DNA of 23,807 nucleotides from Collinsella sp. (GTDB taxonomy: Bacteria > Actinomycetota > Coriobacteriia > Coriobacteriales > Coriobacteriaceae), in the NCBI GenBank assembly GCA_019414045.1, contig DXMW01000024.1, forward strand, positions 142,492 through 166,298. The letters are read 5' to 3'. The position numbers and the translations under genes are program-made. The notes beneath the pieces were generated by a model. The model did not search any database. It saw nothing but the letters and a program-made list of their open reading frames with translations, and was not told where the DNA came from. Shown piece after piece: positions 8,109 through 16,008 of this stretch. The first letter of the stretch is position 1, and the number at the start of each line of letters is the position of its first letter.

Positions 8109-8117
8109 GGGTAGAAT
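8109..8117 (+). promoter_or_regulatory. Promoter -10 box of the acpP-rnc-smc-ftsY-ffh operon
   Basis: TAGAAT at 8112-8117, preceded by GGGG, lies 15 bp before the palindrome at 8132-8151 and 72 bp before the acpP start. The -35 region is not recognisable. Confidence 0.45.
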
Positions 8118-8131
8118 CAGAACCGTGTCTT

Positions 8132-8151
8132 GGTACCGCCCGGGCGGTACC
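8132..8151 (+). promoter_or_regulatory. 20-bp perfect palindrome in the acpP leader
   Basis: GGTACCGCCC followed by its exact reverse complement GGGCGGTACC. As RNA it can form an 8-bp stem with a CCGG loop; the following ATTCTTTT is a weak T-tract. Placed about +8 to +28 relative to the predicted start, it may be a repressor operator, an attenuator, or the terminator of plsX. Confidence 0.6.
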
Positions 8152-8188
8152 ATTCTTTTGGTATTCATGCACTATGAGAGGAAGCGCT

Positions 8189-8431
8189 ATGGACCGCTCC
8201 GAAATCTTCGACAAGATCGCCGAGGTCGCTGCTGACGTTCTGGGCGTCGATGTTGCCGAAATTAGCGATGAGACCACCTTTGACGATCTCGATGCCAACT
8301 CGCTCGAGCGCCTGCAGCTGGTTACGGCTATCGAGGACGAGTTCAACCTCGAGATCGATGACGAGACTCTGCTCTCGCTCAACTCTGTCGCCGACGCCGT
8401 CGACGCGATCGAACACGTCAGGGAGGCCTAG
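8189..8431 (+). CDS. acpP: Acyl carrier protein
   Basis: An 80-residue, strongly acidic carrier that holds growing acyl chains on a 4'-phosphopantetheine arm. The attachment serine is Ser38 in DLDANSLERL; the family normally has D-S-L, here N-S-L. Helix II (ERLQLVTAIEDEFNLEI) is typical and interacts with partner enzymes. GAGAGGAAG at 8176-8184 favours ATG 8189 over the ATG at 8174. The next gene, rnc, starts 3 bp after the stop and has its ribosome binding site inside acpP, the common acpP-rnc coupling. A specialised ACP is possible given the altered motif, but the location argues for the housekeeping one. Confidence 0.92.
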   Translation: MDRSEIFDKIAEVAADVLGVDVAEISDETTFDDLDANSLERLQLVTAIEDEFNLEIDDETLLSLNSVADAVDAIEHVREA

Positions 8432-8434
8432 GTC

Positions 8435-9160
8435 TTGGCTTTGTCTGAACGACTTACGCGTGCCCAGGAAATCCTGGGCCACGAGTTCAATAATAAGGTG
8501 CTGCTGCGCGCGGCGCTTACGCATCCCTCGGCCGTCGAGGGCCAGCCGGTTTCTGCCAGCTATGAGCGCCTTGAGTTCTTGGGCGATTCCATTTTGGGCG
8601 CCGTGGTTGCCCGCTCGCTCTTTGAGTCCTATCCGGAGTTTGACGAGGGCAAGCTTACGCGCCTGAAGGTGTCGCTCGTCTCGGGTGCCACGCTGTCCGA
8701 GGTATCCCATGAGCTGGGCATCGACGACATCATCATCTTTGGTGCCTCCGAGACCGGTACCGGTGCGCGCGGCCTGCATTCGGCGCTCGAGAACGTCTAC
8801 GAGTCGCTCGTGGGCGCGCTGTACCTGGACGCCGGCTGGGATGCCGCAGCGGAGTTTATCCACCGTACGCTTAAGCCGCATTTGGCTTCCGAGCGTGCCG
8901 AGCACCCCGCGAACCCCAAATCGTTCTTGCAGGAGTGCGTGCAAGCCGACGGTCACGAACCCCCGGCGTATAAGCTCGTTGGCTCCGAGGGCCCGGCGCA
9001 TGCGCCCACCTTTACCGCCGTGGTGTTGATCGATGGTATTCGCCAGGGTCGCGGCTCCGGCTCCTCAAAGAAGGAAGCCGAGGGAGCCGCTGCACTCGAG
9101 GCACTTGACCGCATGGGCTACACCACCAACGGCGTGATTCTCAACAAGAAGCCTGTTTAA
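8435..9160 (+). CDS. rnc: Ribonuclease III
   Basis: A 241-residue double-strand-specific endonuclease that processes rRNA precursors and structured mRNAs. The catalytic domain carries the signature ERLEFLGDSIL at residues 44-54, containing the first metal-site acids. The second metal-site block reads ALENVYESLVGALYLD (117-132): the glutamate is kept (Glu123), but the usual aspartate is Asn120. A double-stranded RNA-binding domain covers about 160-230 (SFLQE, SSKKEAEGAAA). The start is TTG 8435, 8 bp after GGGAGG at 8421-8426 and 3 bp after the acpP stop; no ATG fits. smc follows by 10 bp. Confidence 0.94.
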   Translation: MALSERLTRAQEILGHEFNNKVLLRAALTHPSAVEGQPVSASYERLEFLGDSILGAVVARSLFESYPEFDEGKLTRLKVSLVSGATLSEVSHELGIDDIIIFGASETGTGARGLHSALENVYESLVGALYLDAGWDAAAEFIHRTLKPHLASERAEHPANPKSFLQECVQADGHEPPAYKLVGSEGPAHAPTFTAVVLIDGIRQGRGSGSSKKEAEGAAALEALDRMGYTTNGVILNKKPV

Positions 9161-9170
9161 GCGAGGAACC

Positions 9171-12100
9171 GTGTATCTCAAGTCCCTCACGCTCAAAGGG
9201 TTCAAGTCGTTTGCCGACCGCGCCCATATGTCATTTGAGCCGGGCCTGACCGTCATCGTCGGTCCCAACGGCTCGGGAAAATCGAACATCTCCGACTCGA
9301 TTCTGTGGGTCCTGGGCGAGCAGAGCGCCAAGCAGCTGCGCGGCCAGGTCATGGAGGACGTCATCTTCTCGGGCTCGTCGGCGCGCAAGCCGGTGGGTGT
9401 GGCCGAGGTCACGCTGGTGCTCGATAATTCGGACCATATGCTGCCTGTCGACTTTGACGAGGTGGCTATCACCCGCCGCATGTATCGCTCGGGCGAAAGC
9501 GAGTACCTCATCAACTCGAGCCCGTGCCGCCTGATGGACATCCAGGACATCCTGCACGATTCGGGACTGGGCAAGGATACGCATTCCATCATCAGCCAGG
9601 GCAAGCTCGACGCCATTTTGCAGAGCCGCCCCGAGGAGCGCCGTGCCCTCATCGAGGAGGCCGCCGGCATCTCCAAGCACAAGCGCCGCAAGGAGCGTGC
9701 GCTCAAAAAGATTAAATCGATGGACGAGCACCTAACCCGTGCCCGCGATATCAACAAGGAAATCGCCCGTCAGTTGCGACCGCTGGAGCGTCAGGTCGAT
9801 CGCGCGCGCAAGTACAAAGAGCTGTCCTCGCGCGCGAACGAGCTTACGCAGATGCTAGCCGTCGACGAGCTGCGTTCGCTGCAGTCGCAGTGGAACGACC
9901 TGGAGAGCCGCTCCAAGGAAGGCGCCGCCGAGCTGGAGCTTGCGCAGTACCGCATGGGCGAAAAGGAGCGCGAGCTCGAGAAGCTCCAGGTTATGCTCGA
10001 GGAAAAGGGCCTGTTTGTGGGCGACCTGGGCGAGCAGCGCCGCCATATGCAAGACGTGGTCGGCCGCATTAACTCCGATATGCGCCTGCTCGAGGAAAAG
10101 GGCCACAACATGGTGTCGCGCCTGTCCGACATGCGTGGCCAGATCTCGAGCTCCGAGCATCAGCGTCGTCGCGTGGTCGAGGAGCTCGAGGACGCGCGTG
10201 CACAGCTTGAGGAAGTGACCGGCGCGCACATGCAGGCCCAGGAGGACGTTGACGCCGCTGGTCCTGCCGCCGCTGAGCTCCACGAGCGACGCGTGGCTCT
10301 CGACAATCAGATTTCTCAGCTTACGCGTGAGCAACGCGATGTGCAGCGTGTGGCCGATAACGCGGCGCTCGAACTCGCCAAGGTGAAGGACTCGCTGAGT
10401 AACGCCGAGGTTGAGGACAACATGTACGCCTCGCGCTTGGAGCAGATCGATGAACAGCTCGAGGAGGTCACGGCCTCGCTCGAGAGCCGTCGCGACCGCG
10501 CAGAGGAGCTTGAGGGTGCTCTTGAGGAAGCGCGCCAGGCCCAGGCCGATGCGCGTGAGGCCACCGAGGTCGCCCGTGCAGCCCTGAAGGACTTGCGTAA
10601 TCGTGAGAGTGAGGCGCGCAACAAGCTGTCCGAGGTGCGCTCGGAGCTTGCCAGCCAAAAGAAGCTTGATGCCCGCATGGCAGACAGCTCGCCGCTGGTG
10701 AGCCGTCTGATGGGCGCACTGGGCGATGATGTCTCAGGCCGTCTGGGCGACGTGCTCGACGCCCCTCGTGAGCTTGAGGGCCTGGTTGAGCAACTACTTG
10801 CCGGCGATATCGATGCTCTTTTGTTTGATGATGCCGCTACGCTTGAGCGCGCCGGTCGTGCGGCTTTGGTCCAAAAGAAGGCCTCGGGTGAGGCACTGCT
10901 GATGGCGCGCGGCGTGAGCGGTGGTGCTGCTGCCAATGGCGCTGCCGGTACGCGTCTGGTCGATCGTCTGTCCGTGCGCTCCGGTTATGGCCCGGTTGTC
11001 GAGGCCCTTCTCGGCGGCTATTACGTGGTCGATGACTTGGCTGCCGCGTTGGCTGCCCCTGTCGTTGACGGTGTGACCTACGTGACTCCCGATGGCGCCC
11101 GCGTGAGCTGTGGTGGTCTGGTGCGCGTGGGGCTCGATGCCGGCGAGGCTTCGGGTGCTTTGGAGCGCAAGCGCCGCATCCGTGAGCTCGAGGGCCTGGA
11201 ACCCGATCTGGCTGCCATCTTTGAGCATGCTTCGGACCAAGTCGTTGAGGCCAACGCCGCCGTCGAGGAGGCACGTGCCGCCGAGGACGATGCCGCCGGT
11301 GAGATCGCCCGTCTTGAGGGCGAGCGCCGCTCGCTGCTCTCCGAGATCGGCCGCTTGGAGCAAAGCGCCAACAATGCCGAGGTCGAGCGCGTGCGCATCT
11401 CCAAGCGCCGCGAGCAGGCCTCCGAGGCCGTTCGCGCTGCGCGCCCGCGCGTTGATGAGCTCACCCGTTCGCGTGACGAGGCGCGTGCACAGGCAAGCGA
11501 CCTGGGTCTCCAGATTGCCGAGGCCAACGATGAGCTCGATCGCGTTCGCCGTGACGATTCCGAGGCCGCCGGTAAGCTCGCCGATGCCAAGGTGCGCCTG
11601 GCCCAGACGAGCGAGCGCCTGCGTTCGCTGAAGGGCCGCGTGCCCGACCTTGAGCGTCGTCTTGAGGGCATCGACCGTCGTATCCGCGGAACACGCCAGG
11701 CTTCGCGCTCGCTCGAGCTGCTGCGCCTGCGCGTCGACCCCATGCACGAACGCTATTCTGCCCTGTTGGAACGCGCATCGGATTGGGCAGCGCGCCTGCG
11801 TGACCAGGCCTCTCTGGAAGAGGCGGACTCCGCTTCGCTCAAGAAGACCATCGAGGATGCCAAGGCCGAGGTTGCCCGCGCTAAGGAGCGGGTCGATACC
11901 GCCACTGCCACGCAAAACGAGTTCAAGGTCGCACGCGGCAAGCTTGAGGTGCAGGTAGAGGCCGCCATTAAGGCCATTACCGCCGATGGCACCACGGTGC
12001 TCGAGGAAGCGCTTATGCTGCCGGCGCCCACCGATCGCGATGCCGCCGAGCGCGAGCTCAACCAGCTTGTGCGCCAGATCAACAATCTGGGCCCCGTGAA

Positions 12101-12707
12101 CCAGGTTGCCATGGAGGAGTACGAGCAGCTCAAGCGCCGCGCCGACTACATCGAGGAGCAGCTGGCCGATCTGGAGAGCGCGCGCAAGGCGCTCACCAAG
12201 ATCACGGTGGCCATTGATCGCAAGATGCGCAAGGCGTTTCTAGTGACGTTTGAGAAGGTCGACGCGAACTTCCGCGAGATCTTCGCCATGCTGTTCCCGG
12301 GTGGCCAGGCTCATCTTGAGATGACCGATCCTGAGCATCCTGCCGAGACGGGCATTGAGGTTGTGGCGCAGCCGCGCGGCAAGCGCATTACTAAGATGAT
12401 GCTCATGTCGGGTGGCGAGAAGAGTCTGACGGCGCTCGCCCTGCTCTTTGCCGTGTACCGCACGCGCACGGTGCCGTTCTATGTGCTTGACGAGGTCGAG
12501 GCGGCGCTTGATGACGCCAACCTGTCCAAGCTCATCGGAGCCCTCGATGTGCTGCGTTCCGATACACAGCTCTTGGTCATTTCGCATCAGCGCCGTACTA
12601 TGGAGGACGCTGACGTTCTCTATGGCGTCTCGATGCAAGCCGACGGCGTCAGCCGCGTCGTCTCGCAAAAACTCGATCGCGAAACCGGAAAGGTCGTGAA
12701 TGCATAA
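9171..12707 (+). CDS. smc: Chromosome segregation protein SMC
   Basis: An 1178-residue SMC ATPase, the full length for the family, which compacts and segregates the chromosome with ScpA/ScpB. Walker A GPNGSGKS is at 31-38 and the ABC signature SGGEK at 1080-1084. Walker B carries D1107 and E1108. Two long coiled coils flank a hinge at about 500-655 (ALGDDVSGRLGDV, VTYVTPDGARVSCGG). Start GTG 9171 has GAGG a few bases upstream and gives the canonical MYLKSLTLKGFKSFAD opening. Its stop overlaps the ftsY ATG by one base. scpA and scpB are not in the window. Confidence 0.96.
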   Translation: MYLKSLTLKGFKSFADRAHMSFEPGLTVIVGPNGSGKSNISDSILWVLGEQSAKQLRGQVMEDVIFSGSSARKPVGVAEVTLVLDNSDHMLPVDFDEVAITRRMYRSGESEYLINSSPCRLMDIQDILHDSGLGKDTHSIISQGKLDAILQSRPEERRALIEEAAGISKHKRRKERALKKIKSMDEHLTRARDINKEIARQLRPLERQVDRARKYKELSSRANELTQMLAVDELRSLQSQWNDLESRSKEGAAELELAQYRMGEKERELEKLQVMLEEKGLFVGDLGEQRRHMQDVVGRINSDMRLLEEKGHNMVSRLSDMRGQISSSEHQRRRVVEELEDARAQLEEVTGAHMQAQEDVDAAGPAAAELHERRVALDNQISQLTREQRDVQRVADNAALELAKVKDSLSNAEVEDNMYASRLEQIDEQLEEVTASLESRRDRAEELEGALEEARQAQADAREATEVARAALKDLRNRESEARNKLSEVRSELASQKKLDARMADSSPLVSRLMGALGDDVSGRLGDVLDAPRELEGLVEQLLAGDIDALLFDDAATLERAGRAALVQKKASGEALLMARGVSGGAAANGAAGTRLVDRLSVRSGYGPVVEALLGGYYVVDDLAAALAAPVVDGVTYVTPDGARVSCGGLVRVGLDAGEASGALERKRRIRELEGLEPDLAAIFEHASDQVVEANAAVEEARAAEDDAAGEIARLEGERRSLLSEIGRLEQSANNAEVERVRISKRREQASEAVRAARPRVDELTRSRDEARAQASDLGLQIAEANDELDRVRRDDSEAAGKLADAKVRLAQTSERLRSLKGRVPDLERRLEGIDRRIRGTRQASRSLELLRLRVDPMHERYSALLERASDWAARLRDQASLEEADSASLKKTIEDAKAEVARAKERVDTATATQNEFKVARGKLEVQVEAAIKAITADGTTVLEEALMLPAPTDRDAAERELNQLVRQINNLGPVNQVAMEEYEQLKRRADYIEEQLADLESARKALTKITVAIDRKMRKAFLVTFEKVDANFREIFAMLFPGGQAHLEMTDPEHPAETGIEVVAQPRGKRITKMMLMSGGEKSLTALALLFAVYRTRTVPFYVLDEVEAALDDANLSKLIGALDVLRSDTQLLVISHQRRTMEDADVLYGVSMQADGVSRVVSQKLDRETGKVVNA

Positions 12708-13624
12708 TGGGATTCTTTGACGCTCTCTCGCGCGGACTTGAGCGCAGCCGCGAGGCCCTCAACGAGGTCTTCTACTTTGGTGGCGAGGTCGACGAGGACT
12801 TTTGGGAGGACCTTGAGGACACCCTCGTCATGGGTGACATGGGTGCCGAGGTCGCTATTCAGGTCTCCGATGACCTGCGCGATGCTGCTGCCAAGAAGAA
12901 CCTTAAGACCGCCCCGCAGCTTCGCCGCGCTCTGGCCGAGCAGCTCGAGGGCCATTTTGTGCCTGTTGAGCGTGATCCGTTTTCCGATACGCCGAGCTGC
13001 GTGCTGTTTGTGGGCATCAACGGCGCCGGCAAGACCACAACGGTCGGCAAGATTGCGAGCGCCATGGCTGCCCGCGGCAAGAACGTGGTGATCGGTTCGG
13101 CCGACACCTTCCGCGCCGCCGCCATCGAGCAGCTCGATGTGTGGGGCCAGCGTGCCGGCGTACCGGTTATTAAGCGTGACCGCGGCTCCGATCCGGCGAG
13201 CGTGTGCTATGACGTGCTCGACGAGGCCGATAAGCGCGGCAGCGACCTGGTGCTCATCGATACCGCCGGCCGTCTGCACACAAGCCCCGAGCTCATGCGC
13301 GAGCTTGCCAAAGTGGTCAACGTGACGCGTAAGCGCGCCGCCAATATGGCTGCCGGCCCCATGCCTGTCTCGGTCGTCCTCGTAATCGATGCCGCGACGG
13401 GCCAAAACGGTCTGAACCAGGCGCTCGAGTTTAATGAGGCGCTTGGCCTGGACGGTATTATCATGACAAAGCTCGACGGCACGGCTAAGGGCGGCATCGC
13501 CATGGCCGTGGCCGAGAAGCTCAAGCTCCCGATCCTTCGCATCGGCGTGGGCGAGCAGGTCGATGACCTGCAGGAGTTTAACGCCAAAGATTTCTGCCGC
13601 GCCCTGGTGGGCGAGTCCAATTAA
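12707..13624 (+). CDS. ftsY: Signal recognition particle receptor FtsY
   Basis: A 305-residue SRP-receptor GTPase (N and G domains) that docks Ffh-bound ribosomes at the membrane. GTPase elements are GINGAGKT at 103-110 (G1), DTFRAAAIEQL at 133-143, DTAGRLHT at 185-192 (G3) and TKLDGTAKGG at 254-263 (G4). The N-terminal acidic A domain of proteobacterial FtsY is absent, and the protein starts with a short amphipathic MGFFDALSRGLERS that may contact lipid. It is one base overlapped with smc and 10 bp ahead of ffh, so receptor and particle are made from one operon. Confidence 0.96.
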   Translation: MGFFDALSRGLERSREALNEVFYFGGEVDEDFWEDLEDTLVMGDMGAEVAIQVSDDLRDAAAKKNLKTAPQLRRALAEQLEGHFVPVERDPFSDTPSCVLFVGINGAGKTTTVGKIASAMAARGKNVVIGSADTFRAAAIEQLDVWGQRAGVPVIKRDRGSDPASVCYDVLDEADKRGSDLVLIDTAGRLHTSPELMRELAKVVNVTRKRAANMAAGPMPVSVVLVIDAATGQNGLNQALEFNEALGLDGIIMTKLDGTAKGGIAMAVAEKLKLPILRIGVGEQVDDLQEFNAKDFCRALVGESN

Positions 13625-13634
13625 GGAGTGACTA

Positions 13635-15110
13635 GTGTTTGATTCTCTGAGCGATCGCCTCAACGACACATTTGACCGCCTGCGCGGCAAGGGTAAGCTG
13701 ACCGAGGCCGATATCACCTCGGCCATGCGCGACATTCGCATGGCGCTGCTCGAGGCCGACGTTAACTTTAAGGTCGTTAAGGAGTTCGTTGCTAAGACCA
13801 AGGAGCGCTGCATGACCGCCGAGGTCATGGAGTCGCTGTCGCCGGCGCAAAACGTCGTCAAGATTGTGCTCGACGAGCTCACCGAGATGCTCGGCTCCAC
13901 CGAGAGCAAGCTCGTTTTTAGTAACCGCATTCCTAATGTCATCATGCTCGTGGGCCTGCAGGGCTCCGGTAAGACCACGGCTGCCGTAAAGCTTGCCTAC
14001 CTGCTCAAGAAGCAGGGCCGCTCGCCGCTGCTCGCCGCGTGCGACGTCTACCGTCCCGCTGCTGCCGATCAGCTTGCCACGCTTGGTGGCGAGATCGGCG
14101 TGCCGGTCTTCCGCGGCGACGGTGCGCACCCGGTCGACATCGCCAAAGGCGCCATCCAGGAGGCCGTCGACCACCTTCGTGACGTGGTGATCGTCGATAC
14201 CGCCGGTCGTCTTCAGATCGACGAGCAGATGATGCAGGAGGCCGTCGACATCAAGAAGGCCGTCAAGCCCGACCAGGTGCTGATGGTCGTCGACGCCATG
14301 ACCGGCCAGGATATCGTCAACGTGGTCTCGACGTTTGCCGAGCGCACCGACTTTGATGGTGTGATTATCTCCAAGCTCGACGGTGACGCCCGTGGCGGTG
14401 GCGCGCTTTCGGTGCGTCAGGTGACCGGCAAGCCCATCAAGTTTGTGAGCATGGGCGAGAAACCCGATTCGCTTGAGCCGTTCTATCCCGATCGCATGGC
14501 CAAGCGAATCTTGGGCATGGGCGACGTTGTCGGCATCATCGAGAAGGCCCAGGAGGCCGCCGATGCCGAACAGCTCGAGGCTGCCGAGCGCATGCTGCGC
14601 GAGGGCTTTACCATGAATGACATGCTCGACCAGATGAAAGCCGTCAAAAAGATGGGCGGCATGAAGGGTATCCTGGGCATGCTCCCCGGTGGCCAGCGCG
14701 CGCTCAACCAGATGGGCGGTAACCTGGACGAGGGCATCTTCGATAAGAACGAGGCCATCATCATGTCGATGACCAAGGAGGAGCGTCTGCGTCCCTCCAT
14801 CATCAACGGCCAGCGTCGCGCGCGTATCGCCAAGGGCGCCGGTGTGACCCCCACCGAGGTCAATAGCCTTATGAAGCAGTGGGGCGAGATGAACAAGATG
14901 ATGGGCCGCATGCGCACGATGGCCAATCAGGCACAGGCCGGCGGCAAGAAGGGCAAAAAGGGCAAGAAGGGCAAGAAGATGCGCATGCCCAATATCCCTG
15001 GGCTGGACGCTATGGGTCTGGGCGGCATGGGCGGCCTGGGTACGGGCGGTCCCAAGTCTGATATGGAGCTGCTGCGCCAGATGGAAGCGCAGATGCGCAA
15101 TAAGAAATAG
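13635..15110 (+). CDS. ffh: Signal recognition particle protein Ffh
   Basis: A 491-residue SRP54 homologue that binds 4.5S RNA and signal sequences of nascent membrane proteins. The NG domain has GLQGSGKT at 107-114, DTAGR at 188-192 and SKLDGDARGGG at 246-256. The methionine-rich M domain spans about 300-435. The tail is unusual: a Lys-Gly repeat (KKGKKGKKGKK) followed by a Met/Gly-rich segment and MELLRQMEAQMRNKK, making it longer than the typical 440-450 residues. The start is GTG 13635 with AAGGAG at 13623-13628. It is the last gene of the acpP operon; the usual rpsP neighbour is not here. Confidence 0.96.
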   Translation: MFDSLSDRLNDTFDRLRGKGKLTEADITSAMRDIRMALLEADVNFKVVKEFVAKTKERCMTAEVMESLSPAQNVVKIVLDELTEMLGSTESKLVFSNRIPNVIMLVGLQGSGKTTAAVKLAYLLKKQGRSPLLAACDVYRPAAADQLATLGGEIGVPVFRGDGAHPVDIAKGAIQEAVDHLRDVVIVDTAGRLQIDEQMMQEAVDIKKAVKPDQVLMVVDAMTGQDIVNVVSTFAERTDFDGVIISKLDGDARGGGALSVRQVTGKPIKFVSMGEKPDSLEPFYPDRMAKRILGMGDVVGIIEKAQEAADAEQLEAAERMLREGFTMNDMLDQMKAVKKMGGMKGILGMLPGGQRALNQMGGNLDEGIFDKNEAIIMSMTKEERLRPSIINGQRRARIAKGAGVTPTEVNSLMKQWGEMNKMMGRMRTMANQAQAGGKKGKKGKKGKKMRMPNIPGLDAMGLGGMGGLGTGGPKSDMELLRQMEAQMRNKK

Positions 15111-15135
15111 GGCTGTAATTCCAGCTTGATATGGC

Positions 15136-15170
15136 AAAGGCCACTCGGAAGCTACCGGGTGGCCTTTGTT
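15136..15170 (+). terminator. Strong terminator after ffh, possibly bidirectional
   Basis: A 13-bp stem (15136-15148 with 15155-15167, one G-U pair) with loop aagcta ends in CCTTTGTT. It lies 25 bp after the ffh stop and 64 bp from the stop of the convergent DUF134-NifX gene, so it could serve both strands. The remaining 15171-15230 shows no feature. Confidence 0.8.
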
Positions 15171-15230
15171 GTTGGCTTTGATAGTTGGGCTGCGTTCAGC
15201 GTCGCGCCCCGAGCTCGCGGTGCCGTGCCG

Positions 15231-15995
15231 TTAGTGGCAGCCGCAGCCCTCGTGGCCCTCGGGCTCGTGATGGCCGTGGCAGCTGCAGGACTCGCCATGT
15301 TCGTGGGCGTGGTCGTGGTCATGGCCGTGGCAGCTGCACGTGGCCTCGCCGTTCTGTGCGAGCGTTCCGGCGATAAGGGCCTCGACACAAGCGTCGCAGC
15401 TGCCCTGAGCTCCTGCGTACACCGTGATGCCGGCTTGGGCAAGCGCGTTGATAGCGCCACCGCCGATGCCGCCGCAGATGAGCGTGTCCACGCCACCGTT
15501 GGCGAGCAGGCCCGCAAGGGCACCGTGACCGGTGCCGTCGGTGCCCACGACCTGCTCGTTGAGTACCTTGCCATCCTGAATGTCGTAGATCTTGAACTGC
15601 TCGCTGCGGCCAAAGTGCATAAAGATGTTGCCGTTGTCGTACGTGGTTGCCACCCTCATAGTGTCGACCTCCTTTGCTGGCCATGCGGCCGTCGTTGCGG
15701 TGATGGGGGAGTACGCGATATTGCCGCCCTCGATGACGAGCGCCCGCCCGTTGACCAGCGCGTTTGCCACCTTGCGATGTGCGCGGCTGCAGATGGCCGC
15801 CACGGTGGCGCGGGCGATGCCCATGTGCTGGGCGACGGCCTCCTGATTGAGGCCTTCCAGGTCGCACAGGCGCAGTACTTCGAGCTCATCGACCGTCATC
15901 TCGATGGCGTCTCCGCTGGCAAGGCCGTCGGGGGTAAAGCCGCGATATTCGGGGATGATTCCAACACGGCGTAATTTTTCGCGTCTTCCTGCCAT
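15231..15995 (-). CDS. DUF134 DNA-binding domain joined to NifX/NifB-like metal-cluster domain, Cys/His-rich tail
   Basis: A 254-residue fusion. Residues 1-100 match DUF134 (COG1342), a helix-turn-helix family: REKLRRVG, YRGFTPDG, IEMTVDELEVLRLCDLEGLNQE, then a predicted HTH and ALVNGRALVIEGGN. Residues 113-215 match the dinitrogenase iron-molybdenum cofactor family (NifX/NifB C-terminal type): FMHFGRSEQFKIYDI, GTDGTGHGALAGLL, GVDTLICGGIGGGA, GITVYAGAQGSCD. Residues 220-254 hold 6 Cys and 11 His with CSCHGH twice, a likely metal-binding tail. Nothing nitrogenase-like surrounds it, so a metal or Fe-S cluster handling or sensing role is inferred. ATG 15995 has GGAGAG just upstream; the longer reading to 16142 crosses the promoter. 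An ideal internal start is at 15659. Confidence 0.85.
   Translation of the reverse strand: MAGRREKLRRVGIIPEYRGFTPDGLASGDAIEMTVDELEVLRLCDLEGLNQEAVAQHMGIARATVAAICSRAHRKVANALVNGRALVIEGGNIAYSPITATTAAWPAKEVDTMRVATTYDNGNIFMHFGRSEQFKIYDIQDGKVLNEQVVGTDGTGHGALAGLLANGGVDTLICGGIGGGAINALAQAGITVYAGAQGSCDACVEALIAGTLAQNGEATCSCHGHDHDHAHEHGESCSCHGHHEPEGHEGCGCH
15270..15338 (-). repeat. Direct repeat encoding the duplicated CSCHGH motif
   Basis: An 18-bp sequence (atggccgtggcagctgca on the plus strand) occurs at 15270-15287 and exactly again at 15321-15338, 51 bp apart and in frame. It duplicates the metal-ligand motif in the tail of the DUF134-NifX protein. Confidence 0.85.
15660..15675 (-). promoter_or_regulatory. 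Ideal internal Shine-Dalgarno before the NifX-like domain
   Basis: On the minus strand AAAGGAGG (15675-15668) lies 8 bp before an in-frame ATG at 15659-15657 (residue 113). This is stronger than the site of the full-length start. It would give a separate 142-residue NifX-like protein with the Cys/His tail (15231-15659). Confidence 0.7.
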
Positions 15996-16008
15996 ACTCT
16001 CTCCAAAT

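Noticed and set aside
12620..13978. 452-residue minus frame crossing smc, ftsY and ffh
   Set aside because: Covers three well-supported genes on the other strand and shows no family motif.
13632..15137. 501-residue open frame on the minus strand
   Set aside because: Antisense to ffh; His/Leu-rich composition without any domain and no ribosome binding site.
15126..15974. 282-residue plus-strand frame over the DUF134-NifX gene
   Set aside because: Low-complexity Ala/Val composition and no motif, while the minus strand encodes two recognisable domains with good starts.
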